From positions 1 to 64,000 of the forward strand of contig DWYV01000072.1 of assembly GCA_019118525.1 (NCBI GenBank): a stretch of 64,000 bases of DNA. The letters run 5' to 3'. The stretch is from Candidatus Bariatricus faecipullorum (lineage in GTDB: Bacteria; Bacillota; Clostridia; Lachnospirales; Lachnospiraceae). This document shows, piece by piece, positions 20,801 through 30,925 of the stretch. The position numbers and the translations under genes are program-made. The number at the start of each line of letters is the position of its first letter. Within the stretch, counting starts at the first letter, position 1. The notes under the pieces were generated by a model. The model was not told where the DNA came from. It saw only the letters and a program-made list of their open reading frames with translations, and did no database searches.

Positions 20801-21568
20801 ACGTCCGCCGTCCAGCTGTACCATGGGACGTAAATCCGGCGGAATAACCGGAATCGCAGTCATAATCATCCACTCCGGCTTGTTTCCGGATTCCCGGAAC
20901 GCCTCTACTACTTCCAGACGTTTTACAATCCGGGCCCGTTTCTGTCCGGTCGCCCCGTTTAATGCGGCCTGCAGTTCTTCATATTCCTTATCCAGGTCAA
21001 TGGCTTCCAGCAGTTCTTTGATGGACTCTGCGCCCATTCCCACGCGGAATCCGTCTCCCCAGGTATCTCTTGCCTCCTGATATTCCTGCTCGGAAAGAAC
21101 CTGCTTATACATCAGGTCTGTCTCACCTTTGTCCAGTACGATATAAGACGCAAAATACAGCACCTTTTCCAGGGTTCTGGGTGACAGGTCCAGAATCAGT
21201 CCCATCCGGCTGGGGATTCCCTTAAAGTACCAGATATGGGACACCGGAGCTGCCAGCGCGATATGGCCCATCCGTTCCCGGCGGACGCTGGATTTCGTAA
21301 CTTCCACGCCGCACCGGTCGCAGACTACGCCTTTATAGCGGATTTTCTTGTACTTTCCACAGTGGCACTCCCAGTCTTTGCTGGGGCCAAAAATACGCTC
21401 ACAGAAAAGCCCGTCCTTTTCCGGTTTCAGGGTCCGGTAGTTGATGGTTTCCGGTTTGGTCACTTCTCCTCTGGACCATTCCAGAATCTTTTCCGGAGAT
21501 GCCAGACCAATTTTAATCGCGTCAAATGTTATCGGCTGATACGTTGCTTCGCTTTTTGTTTCTGTCAT
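17849..21568 (-). CDS. rpoC: RNA polymerase beta' subunit
   Basis: Catalytic beta' subunit, 1239 residues. It has the N-terminal zinc site [20 protein letters not shown], the Mg-binding NADFDGDQM, and the second zinc cluster [13 protein letters not shown]. The C-terminus is an acidic, Glu-rich tail. ATG 21568 follows GGGAGG. It lies 13 bases after rpoB. Confidence 0.98.
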   Translation of the reverse strand: MTETKSEATYQPITFDAIKIGLASPEKILEWSRGEVTKPETINYRTLKPEKDGLFCERIFGPSKDWECHCGKYKKIRYKGVVCDRCGVEVTKSSVRRERMGHIALAAPVSHIWYFKGIPSRMGLILDLSPRTLEKVLYFASYIVLDKGETDLMYKQVLSEQEYQEARDTWGDGFRVGMGAESIKELLEAIDLDKEYEELQAALNGATGQKRARIVKRLEVVEAFRESGNKPEWMIMTAIPVIPPDLRPMVQLDGGRFATSDLNDLYRRIINRNNRLKRLLELGAPDIIVRNEKRMLQEAVDALIDNGRRGRPVTGPGNRALKSLSDMLKGKSGRFRQNLLGKRVDYSGRSVIVVGPELKIYQCGLPKEMAIELFKPFVMKELVANGTAHNIKNAKKMVERLQPEVWDVLEDVIKEHPVMLNRAPTLHRLGIQAFEPILVEGKAIKLHPLVCTAFNADFDGDQMAVHLPLSVEAQAECRFLLLSPNNLLKPSDGGPVAVPSQDMVLGIYYLTQERPGAVGEGKSFKSVNEAILAYENKALTLHSRIRVRVSRTMPDGSVKTGIVESTLGRFLFNEIIPQDLGFVDREKEGNELLLEVDFHVGKKQLKKILEKVINTHGASATAEVLDSVKSIGYKFSTRAAMTVSISDMTVPPQKPEMIAKAQDTVDRITKNFKRGLITEEERYKEVIETWKNTDDELTHALLSGLDKYNNIFMMADSGARGSDKQIKQLAGMRGLMADTTGRTIELPIRSNFREGLDVLEYFMSAHGARKGLSDTALRTADSGYLTRRLVDVSQELIIREVDCAEEEDEIPGMYVHAFTDGNEEIESLQDRITGRYACYDICDKDGNVLVKADHMITPRRAEQVIRYGVNEDGSAPITKVKIRTILTCKSRIGICAKCYGANMATGEPVQVGEAVGIIAAQSIGEPGTQLTMRTFHTGGVAGDDITQGLPRVEELFEARKPKGLAIITEFGGVATINDTKKKREVIVTNQETGESKAYLIPYGSRIKVTDGAVLEAGDELTEGSINPHDLLKIKGLRAAQDYMIQEVQRVYRLQGVDINDKHIEVIVRQMLKKIRIEEHGDSDFLPGTMVDILEFNDVNKKLEEEGKEPATGEQVMLGITKASLATNSFLSAASFQETTKVLTEAAIKGKVDPLIGLKENVLIGKLIPAGTGMSKYRNVKLDTGVAPEGEVSIDELEEEETADTFTEETEESPVSGESAGEEGTEGEAAQEEVPELTLS

Positions 21569-21581
21569 ATCGGCATCCTCC

Positions 21582-24500
21582 CTATTCTAAATCCATATCG
21601 TCATCATTAAATTCCACAAAATCATCCAGAATACTGTCGTCGGCATCCTCCGGCTCTTCCTCCACGTCTACCAGCTCACCGTCTGAGAATTCCTGCTGGC
21701 TGTATCCGTGTCTTCCAAAATCCTCATCATCCCGGTATCTTCTGTCGCCCTCGATGATGTGGTTCAGATTGGTATCGCCGTAGTCCACGCTTTCCATGAT
21801 TTCCACTTCGGTATTGTCGTCCTTCAGTACCCGGACATCCAGGCCCAGGGACTGGAGTTCCTTCAGAAGTACCTTGAAGGATTCCGGAATACCCGGTTCC
21901 GGAATGTTCTCTCCCTTGATAATGGCCTCGTAGGTCTTCACACGGCCCACCACGTCGTCAGACTTCACCGTCAGGATTTCCTGCAGTGTGTAGGACGCGC
22001 CGTAAGCCTCCAGGGCCCATACCTCCATCTCTCCGAAACGCTGGCCGCCGAACTGGGCTTTTCCACCCAGAGGCTGCTGGGTAACCAGAGAGTAGGGGCC
22101 GGTAGAACGGGCATGAATCTTGTCGTCTACCAGATGATGCAGTTTCAGGTAGTGCATGTGTCCGATGGTTACCGGGCTGTCAAAGAACTCGCCGGTACGT
22201 CCGTCACGGAGGCGCACTTTACCGTCCCGGGAAATCGGAACGCCCTTCCATACTTTTCTGTGGTCCCGGTTGTCGTACAGATACTGCATCACTTCCGGAA
22301 GCAGTTCTTCTTTATGCTTTGCTTCAAATTCTTCCCACTCCAGGTTGACATAATCATTTGCCAGGTCCAGAGTGTCCATAATATCCACCTCGTTGGCGCC
22401 GTCGAAGACCGGTGTGGAAATATTGAATCCCAGGGCTTTTGCGGCCAGACTGAGATGAATCTCCAGCACCTGCCCGATATTCATACGGGACGGCACACCC
22501 AGCGGGTTCAGCACGATGTCAAGGGGACGTCCGTTAGGAAGGAAAGGCATATCCTCCACCGGCAGCACGCGGGATACAACACCCTTGTTGCCGTGACGTC
22601 CGGCCATCTTGTCACCTACGGAAATCTTTCTCTTCTGTGCAATGTAAATGCGGACTGCCTCGTTGACTCCCGGAGACAGTTCATCGCCGTTTTCTCTTGT
22701 AAATACTTTGGCGTCCACAACAATTCCGTACTCGCCGTGAGGTACTTTCAGGGAAGTATCCCTTACTTCACGGGCTTTCTCACCAAAAATTGCCCGAAGC
22801 AGACGCTCTTCCGCGGTCAGTTCCGTCTCTCCCTTGGGAGTTACTTTACCAACCAGGATATCGCCGGCACGAACTTCCGCACCGATACGGATGATGCCTC
22901 TCTCATCCAGGTCCTTCAGGGCCTCGTCGCCCACGCCCGGAATATCTCTTGTGATTTCTTCCGGTCCCAGTTTGGTATCACGGGCTTCCGCCTCATATTC
23001 CTCAATATGAACAGAGGTATAGACGTCGTCCTGCACCAGACGCTCGCTGAGCAGAACGGCATCCTCGTAGTTATAGCCTTCCCAGGTCATGAATCCAATC
23101 AGCGGATTCTTTCCGAGGGCAATCTCACCGTTGGATGTGGAAGGACCGTCAGCAATAACCTGCCCTTCTTCCACCCGCTCGCCTTTTACTACAATCGGTC
23201 TCTGGTTGTAGCAGTTGCTCTGGTTGCTCCGGAGGAACTTGGTCAGCTTGTAGGTCTTCTTTGTCTTGTCATCCTGCTTAATGACAATCTCAGAGGATGT
23301 GGAACGCTCTACCACACCACCCTGTTCTGCCACGACGCAGACGCCGGAGTCCACAGCCGCCTTCACTTCCATACCGGTTCCTACAACAGGAGCCTCGGTC
23401 GTCAGAAGCGGCACAGCCTGACGCTGCATGTTGGAACCCATCAGGGCCCGGTTCGCGTCATCGTTTTCCAGGAAGGGAATCAGGGCCGTAGCCACAGAGA
23501 ATACCATCTTCGGAGACACGTCCATGTAGTCAAACATACTTCTCTCGTATTCCTGGGTCTCTTCCCGGTAACGGCCGGATACGTTTTTCCGGACGAAATG
23601 TCCTTCTTCATCCAGCGGCTCGTTAGCCTGGGCCACATGATAGTTGTCCTCTTCGTCCGCAGTCATGTAAACGACTTCGTCGGTTACCACCGGATTCTTC
23701 GGGTCGCTCTTGTCAATTTTACGGTAGGGCGCTTCCACGAATCCGTATTCATTGATTCTTGCATAGCATGCAAGAGAGTTAATCAGACCGATGTTCGGAC
23801 CTTCCGGGGTCTCAATGGGACACATTCTTCCGTAGTGGGAGTAGTGTACGTCCCGGACCTCGAATCCTGCACGGTCACGGGACAGACCGCCGGGTCCCAG
23901 AGCGGACAGACGTCTTTTGTGAGTCAGCTCGCCCAGGGGGTTGTTCTGGTCCATGAACTGGGACAGCTGGGAAGATCCGAAGAACTCCTTCACCGCCGCA
24001 GTAACCGGTTTAATGTTAATCAGGGACTGGGGAGAAATGCCCTCCAGGTCCTGCGTTGTCATACGTTCTCTTACGACTCTTTCCAGACGGGACAGACCAA
24101 TCCGGTACTGGTTCTGGAGCAGTTCGCCTACCGCACGGATACGGCGGTTGCCCAGGTGGTCGATATCGTCGTCGTTTCCAAGGCCGTATTCCAGATGCAT
24201 GTTATAGTTAATGGAAGCCAGAATATCTTCCTTTGTAATGTGCTTCGGAATCAGGTCGTGCAGGCGTTTATGGATGGTTTCCTTTAACTCTTCCACATCG
24301 CCGGCTGTCTCTTCCAGGATTTCGGCCAGAACCGGATAGTATACCAGTTCCGTTACGCCCACTTCCTTCGGCTCAATGTCTACAACCGTCTTTAAGTCTA
24401 CCATCATATTAGAGAGCACTTTGATACTGCGCTCGCCTTCTTCCCTGGCAATCCATACATAGGGAACCGCGTTGTTCTGAATGGTGTCCGCCAGTTCTCT

Positions 24501-25445
24501 GGACACAGTAGTACCAGCCTCTGCCAAAACTTCACCTGTCAGCGGACTTACCACATCTTCCGCCAGAACCTGTCCCCGAATCCGGTTCTTCAGCAGAAGC
24601 TTTTTATTAAATTTATAACGTCCCACTTTTGCCAGGTCGTACCGTCTGGGGTCAAAGAACATGCTGTTAATCAGACTTTCCGCGCTGTCCACTGCCAGCG
24701 GTTCGCCCGGACGGATTTTTTTGTACAGCTCTAAAAGCCCTTCCTGATAGTTCTCTGCCGTATCTTTGGAAAAGCTTGCCAGAATTTTCGGCTCCTCGCC
24801 AAACAGTTCCAGAATCTCTGCATTGGTACCGATACCAAGGGCACGAATCAGTACGGTAATCGGCACCTTTCTTGTACGGTCTACACGCACATAGAAAACG
24901 TCATTGGAGTCTGTTTCGTATTCCAGCCATGCGCCACGGTTTGGAATCACAGTACAGGAGTAAAGTCTTTTTCCCAGTTTGTCATGGGTAATCGCGTAAT
25001 AAATACCCGGAGAACGAACAAGCTGGCTGACGATAACACGTTCTGCGCCGTTAATCACAAACGTTCCGGTTTTTGTCATCAGAGGCAGGTCGCCCATGAA
25101 TATTTCATGCTCATTGATTTCGTCGGTCTCTTTGTTGTGAAGTCTCACTTTGACCTTCAGCGGTGCTGCATAGGTAGCGTCCCGTTCCTTACATTCCTCA
25201 ATCGTATACTTCACATCGTCTTCACACAATGTGAAATCCACGAACTCCAGACTCAGCTGACCACTGTAGTCAGTGATGGGAGAAATATCGTCGAAGACTT
25301 CGTTTAAGCCTTCGTCCAGAAACCACTGGTAGGAATCCTTCTGAACTTCAATCAGATTCGGCATCTGGAGTACTTCTTTTTGCCTGGAATAGCTCATGCG
25401 CATACTTTTTCCGGTTGTAATGGGACGAATCCTGTTTTTCTCCAT
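21582..25445 (-). CDS. rpoB: RNA polymerase beta subunit
   Basis: Beta subunit, 1287 residues. The rifampicin pocket [30 protein letters not shown] region shows the usual Asp, His and Ser contacts, so no classical resistance change is visible. The C-terminus is acidic. rpoB is separated from rplL by a terminator and has its own promoters, so it is not simply co-transcribed with rplJL. Confidence 0.98.
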   Translation of the reverse strand: MEKNRIRPITTGKSMRMSYSRQKEVLQMPNLIEVQKDSYQWFLDEGLNEVFDDISPITDYSGQLSLEFVDFTLCEDDVKYTIEECKERDATYAAPLKVKVRLHNKETDEINEHEIFMGDLPLMTKTGTFVINGAERVIVSQLVRSPGIYYAITHDKLGKRLYSCTVIPNRGAWLEYETDSNDVFYVRVDRTRKVPITVLIRALGIGTNAEILELFGEEPKILASFSKDTAENYQEGLLELYKKIRPGEPLAVDSAESLINSMFFDPRRYDLAKVGRYKFNKKLLLKNRIRGQVLAEDVVSPLTGEVLAEAGTTVSRELADTIQNNAVPYVWIAREEGERSIKVLSNMMVDLKTVVDIEPKEVGVTELVYYPVLAEILEETAGDVEELKETIHKRLHDLIPKHITKEDILASINYNMHLEYGLGNDDDIDHLGNRRIRAVGELLQNQYRIGLSRLERVVRERMTTQDLEGISPQSLINIKPVTAAVKEFFGSSQLSQFMDQNNPLGELTHKRRLSALGPGGLSRDRAGFEVRDVHYSHYGRMCPIETPEGPNIGLINSLACYARINEYGFVEAPYRKIDKSDPKNPVVTDEVVYMTADEEDNYHVAQANEPLDEEGHFVRKNVSGRYREETQEYERSMFDYMDVSPKMVFSVATALIPFLENDDANRALMGSNMQRQAVPLLTTEAPVVGTGMEVKAAVDSGVCVVAEQGGVVERSTSSEIVIKQDDKTKKTYKLTKFLRSNQSNCYNQRPIVVKGERVEEGQVIADGPSTSNGEIALGKNPLIGFMTWEGYNYEDAVLLSERLVQDDVYTSVHIEEYEAEARDTKLGPEEITRDIPGVGDEALKDLDERGIIRIGAEVRAGDILVGKVTPKGETELTAEERLLRAIFGEKAREVRDTSLKVPHGEYGIVVDAKVFTRENGDELSPGVNEAVRIYIAQKRKISVGDKMAGRHGNKGVVSRVLPVEDMPFLPNGRPLDIVLNPLGVPSRMNIGQVLEIHLSLAAKALGFNISTPVFDGANEVDIMDTLDLANDYVNLEWEEFEAKHKEELLPEVMQYLYDNRDHRKVWKGVPISRDGKVRLRDGRTGEFFDSPVTIGHMHYLKLHHLVDDKIHARSTGPYSLVTQQPLGGKAQFGGQRFGEMEVWALEAYGASYTLQEILTVKSDDVVGRVKTYEAIIKGENIPEPGIPESFKVLLKELQSLGLDVRVLKDDNTEVEIMESVDYGDTNLNHIIEGDRRYRDDEDFGRHGYSQQEFSDGELVDVEEEPEDADDSILDDFVEFNDDDMDLE

Positions 25446-25516
25446 TGACGTTTCACTCCTTATATAGTAAATTATCTATCGGGTATCAGTTCACCTGATT
25501 TTTGGGCGCACTAATG

Positions 25517-25573
25517 CCTATATTCCACAATAGTGCATTCTCAAGTTTATCATAGTAAACTTCTTCTTGTCAA
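25517..25573 (-). promoter_or_regulatory. Two candidate rpoBC promoters
   Basis: Upstream: TTGACA (25568-25573), 18 bases, TAAACT (25544-25549). Downstream and partly overlapping: TTGAGA (25539-25544), 16 bases, TATAGG (25517-25522). Both read towards rpoB on the minus strand and lie after the rplL terminator. Confidence 0.6.
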
Positions 25574-25595
25574 GGAAAAGTTTAAAAATAGCAGC

Positions 25596-25630
25596 GAAAA
25601 AAAGACCCCGGCAGTTCCCTGCCGGGGTCT
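25596..25630 (-). terminator. Terminator after rplL
   Basis: A perfect 12-bp stem AGACCCCGGCAG / CTGCCGGGGTCT (25603-25614 with 25619-25630, loop TTCC) is followed on the minus strand by TTTTTTT. This is a textbook strong intrinsic terminator between rplJL and rpoBC. Confidence 0.92.
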
Positions 25631-25659
25631 GGTGTCTTCAGATATATGCAGTACTGAAC

Positions 25660-26037
25660 TTATTTCAGGTTTACTTCTGCTCCTTCTGCTTCCAGTTTTG
25701 CTTTGATTTCTTCAGCCTCTGCCTTGGAAGCGCCTTCTTTTACTACCTTCGGTGCATTGTCAACCAGTTCTTTTGCTTCTTTCAGTCCAAGGCCTGTGAT
25801 TTCACGAACAACCTTGATAACTTTAACTTTGGAAGCTCCTGCTGCAACCAGTTCTACATCAAATTCGTCTTTTTCTTCTGCTGCTGCAGCGCCGTCTCCG
25901 CCTGCTGCTGCAACTACAACGCCTGCTGCTGCAGATACGCCAAATTCTTCTTCACATGCTTTTACTAAGTCATTTAACTCTAATACAGATAATTCTTTGA
26001 TAGCTTCAATAAATTCTGCTGTTGTTAACTTTGCCAT
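25660..26037 (-). CDS. rplL: 50S ribosomal protein L7/L12
   Basis: Stalk protein that recruits translation GTPases, 125 residues. It has an N-terminal dimerisation domain, the Ala-rich hinge (about 40-55) and the C-terminal domain [24 protein letters not shown]. The ATG at 26037 is eight bases after GGAGG; an in-frame ATG five codons upstream overlaps that site and is rejected. Confidence 0.97.
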   Translation of the reverse strand: MAKLTTAEFIEAIKELSVLELNDLVKACEEEFGVSAAAGVVVAAAGGDGAAAAEEKDEFDVELVAAGASKVKVIKVVREITGLGLKEAKELVDNAPKVVKEGASKAEAEEIKAKLEAEGAEVNLK

Positions 26038-26072
26038 TTTCTTTTCCTCCATTATCAGTTTTTATTATTTCA

Positions 26073-26660
26073 TTACTCAGCTGCCGGTGTCTCAGCTTCT
26101 TCTGCCGCGGGAGCCGCCTCTACTGCAGAAGCCTCTTCGGAAGAAGCTTCTTCTGCTGCGGGTTCAGCCGCTGCTGCGCCGCCCTGCTCTGCAATCTGAT
26201 TAAGAACACGGGCAAGATTGGTAATCGGTGACTGTAAGCTTCCAAGCAGTTTGGAAATCAGTTCGTCTCTTGACGGAATCTTGGACAGTTCTGTCAGTCC
26301 GGCTGTGTCATATACAGTACCTTCTACTACACCTGCTTTTAATTCAAGAGCTTCTGCTGTCTTTGCAAACTTGCAGAGAATTCTGGCCGGAGCAGTTGCA
26401 TCGTCTTTGGACACTGCAAGTGCGCTCGGTCCTTCCAGATACTCGCTCAGCGGAGCGTAATCCGTACCTTCAAAAGCTCTCTTCATCATTGTGTTTTTGC
26501 AGACTTTGTAAATCACACCTGCTTCTCTTAACTGTTTGCGGAGTTCTGTATCCTGCGCAACAGTTAATCCGCGGTAGTCAACAAGCACTACAGACTCTGC
26601 ATCGGTGATATCATCTACGATTGCCTGCACGATTGGCTGTTTTAATTCCACTTTTGCCAC
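26073..26660 (-). CDS. rplJ: 50S ribosomal protein L10
   Basis: L10 anchors the L7/L12 stalk. At 195 residues it is a little longer than usual because of an Ala/Glu-rich tail after about residue 165. It begins AKVELKQPIVQAIVDDI after a GTG start at 26660, with AAGGAGG ten bases upstream. It is preceded by an L10 autoregulatory leader. Confidence 0.96.
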   Translation of the reverse strand: MAKVELKQPIVQAIVDDITDAESVVLVDYRGLTVAQDTELRKQLREAGVIYKVCKNTMMKRAFEGTDYAPLSEYLEGPSALAVSKDDATAPARILCKFAKTAEALELKAGVVEGTVYDTAGLTELSKIPSRDELISKLLGSLQSPITNLARVLNQIAEQGGAAAAEPAAEEASSEEASAVEAAPAAEEAETPAAE

Positions 26661-26825
26661 GAATGGTGCACCTCCTTATAAATTTTATGAGCTGCCGGAA
26701 AAAATCTCCTTGTCCAAAGACAAGGAGATTCCAAAATTCATGTGTATTTCGAATTTGTTCTTCCTCGGTAGGCGTTTTCATCCTTATGCCTTACGGCACC
26801 TACTGTCTCTGGCAGTTACTTATGT
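26661..26825 (-). promoter_or_regulatory. L10 leader with attenuator
   Basis: The transcript leader carries the conserved L10-leader features on the minus strand: CTGCCAGAGACAGTAGGTGCC, AAGGCATAAGG and GCCTACCGAGG (about 26765-26815). A perfect hairpin (AATCTCCTTGTC 26703-26714 / GACAAGGAGATT 26719-26730) is followed by TTTTTT, forming an intrinsic terminator ahead of rplJ. In this leader class, L10(L12) binding favours termination, giving feedback on rplJL. Confidence 0.88.
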
Positions 26826-26854
26826 AAAATACCATACTGTGCCGGAATTGTCAA
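26826..26854 (-). promoter_or_regulatory. rplJL promoter
   Basis: Minus-strand TTGACA (26849-26854), a 17-base spacer and TATTTT (26826-26831), placed directly upstream of the L10 leader. Confidence 0.75.
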
Positions 26855-26893
26855 GATGTTATTTTATTTTTTCAGCCGCCCTGATTACTTTCC

Positions 26894-27652
26894 TTACCCG
26901 CAGGAAAATCCCTTCATTTCTTCCAGGAATCCCCGGATGAAATCTACAGACAAATCCAGTGCCTCCTGGCCCAGTTCCCGGGTAGAGTCCTTCGGGTCAA
27001 ACGGTCCGAACCAGCCGCTTGGCGCATTTTCCTTCGTGTCCCTTACCAGCCGCACGGTTCCGCCTCTGTATTTGACAGCCTGAATATAGGCCGCTGCTAC
27101 CTCTTCCGAAGGGTTCTGGGGATTCATGGGCTGGGACAGTTCCAGATGAACCGCCTCCGGGTCCACCGCCATCATGGCGGACGTTTCCAGAATATCGCCG
27201 TGCCCGCCCCGGAACTTATCATCCAGCTCCGCCACCAGGCTCCACCAGTCTATGCTTGCACAGATACCGCCTTTCTGGTATACCTCCAGGGCAGCCCGGT
27301 CAATGGACGGGGTATTCCCGCCATGGCCGTTCAGCACCAGGAACCGCCGCACACCGTGCTGCATCAGGGAATCCATAATGCCGTGCAGCACCAGATACAG
27401 TCCTTCATAGCCAATGTTGATGCTCCCGGCAAAACTCAGATGATAGGGACACACTCCGTAAGGCACCGCGGGCGCCACAATTACATTGTCCACATCCGCA
27501 ATGTGGTCGGCCAGATAGGAAGGAACCATATAGTCCGTCCCCAGGGCGCACTGGGCGCCGTGCTGTTCCGTGCTTCCCACCGGGATTACCACTACCGGGT
27601 CCTTCTGAAACGCTTCTTTCGCCTGCTGTGTTGTCATTTTTCCAAGATACAT
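26894..27652 (-). CDS. Creatininase-family amidohydrolase
   Basis: A 252-residue cytoplasmic metal-dependent amidase. Ligands in the creatininase pattern are Glu29 and His31 (GSTEQHGAQ), Asp40 (LGTDYM), His110 (NGHGGN) and Glu156 (DILETSAM). The family includes creatininase and mycofactocin or pterin-pathway hydrolases, so the substrate is open. The ATG at 27652 (MYLGKMTTQQ) has AAGGAGG eight bases upstream, whereas the frame runs 54 codons further without support. It sits between rplJ and a divergent gene. Confidence 0.85.
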   Translation of the reverse strand: MYLGKMTTQQAKEAFQKDPVVVIPVGSTEQHGAQCALGTDYMVPSYLADHIADVDNVIVAPAVPYGVCPYHLSFAGSINIGYEGLYLVLHGIMDSLMQHGVRRFLVLNGHGGNTPSIDRAALEVYQKGGICASIDWWSLVAELDDKFRGGHGDILETSAMMAVDPEAVHLELSQPMNPQNPSEEVAAAYIQAVKYRGGTVRLVRDTKENAPSGWFGPFDPKDSTRELGQEALDLSVDFIRGFLEEMKGFSCG

Positions 27653-27758
27653 TCTTCCAGCCTCCTTTTTAAAGCACCGCCAGAACACGCACCGGCGTGC
27701 CTTTCTCCTGTCTTCATCATACTCTTGTTTTTCCCGTTTCACAAGTCCCCACTCTTCA

Positions 27759-27787
27759 TTGCGGCATCTTGTCAAACGTGCTATACT
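27759..27787 (+). promoter_or_regulatory. Promoter for the DegT-like gene
   Basis: TATACT (27782-27787) is preceded at 17 bases by TTGCGG (27759-27764), a weak -35. It lies in the gap between the two divergent genes and is followed by CTTAG-AAC-CTAAG. Confidence 0.5.
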
Positions 27788-27837
27788 CAGCTTAGAACCT
27801 AAGCGGGGAATCACCAGAGAAATGGAGGGATTGCTTT

Positions 27838-28902
27838 ATGGAAATCGGCGGTTTTTTCCCTTTTGGAAAAATGCAGGAAAAAGAGAACGGATACTTTGAA
27901 CGGGTCTGCCCGGGAGCCGGGGATGTGCGGCACCTGATGTCGGGGCGGTGCGCCATCTACCTCTGTCTCCAGGACAGTCTGCTGACAGATACCCGGAAGA
28001 CGGCCTACCTTCCCGCCTACACCTGCGAGACGGTAAGCGGCTGTTTTGTAAAGGCCGGATATCAGATTTACTATTATGATGTGGACGAGACGCTTACGCC
28101 CCTTTTCGACCGGAGCCTCATAGACAAAATCAGTTTTCTGCTCATCTGCGGGTATTACGGCTTTTCCACCTACGACGAAGACTTTGTAAAAGCCTGCCAC
28201 GAAAAAGGCGTCACCATCATGCAGGATACGACTCACACTGCCTTTTCCCCTCTGCCCGCCTGCCCCTGGGCGGATTATGTGGCAGTCAGCCTGCGGAAAT
28301 GGATGGGGGTAACCTCCGGCGGCCTGGCTTTTAAACGGAAGGGCGCCTTCCAGGTATCTCCCATTGCGCTGGACGAAACCCATCTGGCCATCCGGACGGA
28401 AGCGCTGACCAAGCGGGAAGCATACGAAAGGACCGGGGACGAGACTCTGAATAAGGAAAGCTCGGAGGCGTTCTGGAAGGCCGAGTGGATGCTGCGGGAA
28501 ATTTTTGACATGCAGGAAGGGGATGCGGATTCTCTGTACCGGATCCGGCATTACCCCATTGAGAACTCTGTAGAGAAGAGAAGGGAAAACTTTACTTATC
28601 TTCTGGAACATCTCCCGGAAAACCCGGCGGTACGCCCGGTTTTCACCGAGCTTCCAAAAGACGTATGCCCCATGTTTTTCCCCTTCCTCTGTGAGGACAG
28701 GCAGAACCTGATGGACCACCTGGCCGCCTGGCAGATTCCGCCCAAAGTATACTGGCCCGTTCCGCCTTTTATTCACATTGAGGACTATCCTCATGCGGAA
28801 TATGTGTACGGACACATCATGTCCATCAGCTGTGACCAGCGGTTTGGCCTGGAGGATATGGAGCGGGTGGTTCGTGTGTTTGAAATGTATAAAGGCCGAT
28901 GA
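27838..28902 (+). CDS. DegT/DnrJ/EryC1-like PLP-dependent protein, function unknown
   Basis: A 354-residue fold-type I PLP enzyme. Asp130 in MQDTTHTAF is placed to hold the pyridine ring and Lys154 in SLRKWMG is placed to form the Schiff base. The LPAYTCETV segment resembles the aminotransferase cofactor-phosphate loop. Relatives transaminate nucleotide-linked keto sugars, but no sugar-nucleotide gene is nearby, so the substrate is unknown. It is the sole plus-strand gene in this region and has its own promoter and terminator. A long minus-strand frame overlaps it but has no family features. Confidence 0.75.
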   Translation: MEIGGFFPFGKMQEKENGYFERVCPGAGDVRHLMSGRCAIYLCLQDSLLTDTRKTAYLPAYTCETVSGCFVKAGYQIYYYDVDETLTPLFDRSLIDKISFLLICGYYGFSTYDEDFVKACHEKGVTIMQDTTHTAFSPLPACPWADYVAVSLRKWMGVTSGGLAFKRKGAFQVSPIALDETHLAIRTEALTKREAYERTGDETLNKESSEAFWKAEWMLREIFDMQEGDADSLYRIRHYPIENSVEKRRENFTYLLEHLPENPAVRPVFTELPKDVCPMFFPFLCEDRQNLMDHLAAWQIPPKVYWPVPPFIHIEDYPHAEYVYGHIMSISCDQRFGLEDMERVVRVFEMYKGR

Positions 28903-28912
28903 TAAGCAGAAG

Positions 28913-28938
28913 CCGGGGAAACTGTTTCCCCGGTTTTT
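28913..28938 (+). terminator. Terminator of the DegT-like gene
   Basis: CCGGGGAAAC-T-GTTTCCCCGG is followed by TTTTTCTGTTT on the plus strand. It lies between the convergent DegT-like and iadA genes and has only a weak T-run on the minus strand. Confidence 0.88.
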
Positions 28939-28948
28939 CTGTTTCTCA

Positions 28949-30094
28949 CTATCTCTCATAAGTTCCTTTTTTTACTGCCTTCCCCTCCTCCACCATTATC
29001 TGGCCCCGGGCGATTACGGTGCGGATATTCAGGTCTTCATCCAGAAGCAGGATATCTGCGTCCGCGCCTTCCCGGACGCATCCCTTTCGGGGACAGAGTC
29101 CGTAAGCCCTGGCCGGATTGGAGGTGGCGAAGGGAAGCGCTTCTTCCAGCTTCATCCCCATCTCCGTTACCATCCGCCGGATTTCCCGGTATACGGTATC
29201 CACCGGAGAAACTCCCATTTCCAGCAGACTTCCGTCCGGCCGGTAAGAAGACCAGCTTCCCTGACCGTCCGAGCTGAAGGTAATGCGGTCTGTCGAAAGT
29301 CCTCTTTTTTTCGCCTCCTGCACGCAGTCTCCCGGATTCTTCTGCCCGGTCATTCCGCAGGTCAGGTCGATATATCCGCCCTTTTCCAGCAGCCAAAATC
29401 CCTCTTCGAGAAGCCGGGGATTCCGGTTCACATGAGTCGGCCGGAACAGTTTTACCGGGAGAGACGTCTTTTCCAGCACTTCCCGCACCGGTTCCAGGCC
29501 GGTTTCCGCGTCTCCCATGTGCAGAACCAGGGCGCCTTCTTTTCCGGCAATCATGGAGGCGGTCCGCACTTCCGCCGCTATCTCCGCCAGCTCCTGACCG
29601 GTTATCTGGGAGGCTCTGTGGTCAGAAAGGGCCAGCTTCCGCCCCAGCACTTCTCCGACAAACACAATATCCCGGTCTGCCCGTCCGGTGAGGAACGGAC
29701 CGGCAGCGGCATAGGAACCGGTAAACAGCCAGGCTGTAATTCCCTCACTGTCCAGGGCTTTTATCTTCGCATACAGATTTTCCACGCTCCGGGTCAGTCC
29801 ATCCGTACCAAGAAGCCCCATCACCGTGGTCACCCCTGCCATAGTCAGGTCAGAAAACGCCACCTCCGGCGCCCGGGTCCGGAAACCGCCTTCTCCGCCA
29901 CCTCCCGTCACATGCACATGGCAGTCCAGAAGGCCGGGCACGAGAAACATCCCCTCTCCGTTCAGTTCCGTGCAGGGGACCGGCAGTTCCGGAATCCGTT
30001 CCGCTATCCATTCTATTTTCCCGCCGCAAATCAGTACGTCCCCTTTTCCTCTGTATGCGGGGTCATAAATTCTGGCATTTCGAATCAGATACAT
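28949..30094 (-). CDS. iadA: Isoaspartyl dipeptidase
   Basis: IadA hydrolyses beta-aspartyl dipeptides from damaged proteins or cyanophycin-like material. It is 381 residues with an amidohydrolase barrel. Metal ligands are His59 and His61 (DCHVHVTGGGGEGG), Lys153 (GRKLALSDHR, aligned with the carboxylated Lys of E. coli IadA), His192, His221 and Asp275 (FSSDGQGSW). The ATG at 30094 (MYLIRNARIYD) follows AAGGAGGG; the 28 upstream codons lack a site and overlap a terminator. Confidence 0.88.
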   Translation of the reverse strand: MYLIRNARIYDPAYRGKGDVLICGGKIEWIAERIPELPVPCTELNGEGMFLVPGLLDCHVHVTGGGGEGGFRTRAPEVAFSDLTMAGVTTVMGLLGTDGLTRSVENLYAKIKALDSEGITAWLFTGSYAAAGPFLTGRADRDIVFVGEVLGRKLALSDHRASQITGQELAEIAAEVRTASMIAGKEGALVLHMGDAETGLEPVREVLEKTSLPVKLFRPTHVNRNPRLLEEGFWLLEKGGYIDLTCGMTGQKNPGDCVQEAKKRGLSTDRITFSSDGQGSWSSYRPDGSLLEMGVSPVDTVYREIRRMVTEMGMKLEEALPFATSNPARAYGLCPRKGCVREGADADILLLDEDLNIRTVIARGQIMVEEGKAVKKGTYER

Positions 30095-30136
30095 TTCGAA
30101 ATCCCTCCTTTTGCTTTCCTGTTTTCCATTCATCAC

Positions 30137-30165
30137 AAAAAACTCCCGGAAAATCCAGGAGTTTT
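30137..30165 (-). terminator. Terminator after rplA
   Basis: AAAACTCC-C-GGA / TCC-A-GGAGTTTT with a three-base loop (30139-30165). On the minus strand it ends in GGGAGTTTTTTG. It closes the rpmG-secE-nusG-rplKA operon. Confidence 0.85.
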
Positions 30166-30184
30166 CTATTCTTATCAATGCTCC

Positions 30185-30877
30185 TTAAGCCAGCTTCATC
30201 GGGTTCAGCTTTACGCCGGGGCCCATGGTGGAAGTAAGGGTTACACTCTTTAAGTACTGTCCCTTTACTGCCGCCGGTCTTGCCTTGATAATTGCGTCAA
30301 TAAGCGTCTGGAAGTTGTCCGCTAACTGTTCTTCTGTGAAAGAAGCTTTTCCAATCGGCACATGAATGATGTTGGTCTTATCCAGTCTGTACTCAATCTT
30401 ACCAGCTTTGATGTCGTTGATAGCCTTTGTTACGTCCATGGTAACGGTTCCGGCCTTCGGGTTCGGCATCAGGCCTTTGGGGCCAAGTACACGTCCCAGA
30501 CGTCCAACGATACCCATCATGTCCGGAGTAGCTACTACTACGTCAAATTCGAACCAGTTCTCGTTCTGAATCTTCGGAATCAGTTCCTCGCCGCCTACAT
30601 AGTCAGCGCCGGCTGCACGTGCCTCGTCTGCCTTTGCGTCTTTTGCAAATACAAGAATCCGTACTTTTTTACCGGTTCCGTGAGGCAGAACAACTGCTCC
30701 ACGAATCTGCTGGTCTGCGTGACGTCCGTCGCATCCGGTTCTGATGTGTGCTTCGATGGTTTCGTCAAACTTTGCAACTGCTGATTTTTTAACAAGTCCG
30801 ATTGCTTCTTCTTTATCGTAGAGTGTTGTTCTGTCGATTAACTTTGCAGCCTCTACGTATTTCTTTCCTCTTTTCAT
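30185..30877 (-). CDS. rplA: 50S ribosomal protein L1
   Basis: L1 forms the mobile E-site stalk and is a translational repressor of its own operon in many bacteria. The product is 230 residues, begins [12 protein letters not shown] and keeps the [27 protein letters not shown] signature region. The ATG follows AGGAGG. A candidate L1-binding element precedes the ribosome site. Confidence 0.97.
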   Translation of the reverse strand: MKRGKKYVEAAKLIDRTTLYDKEEAIGLVKKSAVAKFDETIEAHIRTGCDGRHADQQIRGAVVLPHGTGKKVRILVFAKDAKADEARAAGADYVGGEELIPKIQNENWFEFDVVVATPDMMGIVGRLGRVLGPKGLMPNPKAGTVTMDVTKAINDIKAGKIEYRLDKTNIIHVPIGKASFTEEQLADNFQTLIDAIIKARPAAVKGQYLKSVTLTSTMGPGVKLNPMKLA

Positions 30878-30891
30878 TTTAATACCTCCTA

Positions 30892-30918
30892 GTGGTGATT
30901 ACGGGATTTCCCTCCCAC
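30892..30918 (-). promoter_or_regulatory. Candidate L1-binding element before rplA
   Basis: On the minus strand GTGGGAGGGAAATCCC is closed by CCAC just ahead of AGGAGG, so GTGG...CCAC and GGG...CCC can pair. The 16-base core is repeated exactly before rplK. Position and duplication suggest L1 feedback; binding is inferred. Confidence 0.55.
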
Positions 30919-30925
30919 GTTCCGA

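Noticed and set aside
21708-24287. 859-codon open frame on the plus strand inside rpoB
   Set aside because: It is exactly antisense to conserved RpoB sequence, has no family features or ribosome site, and arises from codon bias.
27653-27814. 54-residue N-terminal extension of the creatininase-family protein
   Set aside because: No ribosome site, no homology pattern, and the internal ATG 27652 has AAGGAGG at good spacing.
27811-28959. Minus-strand frame of 382 codons opposite the DegT-like gene
   Set aside because: The plus-strand product has PLP-site residues, a promoter, a ribosome site and a terminator; the minus frame has none.
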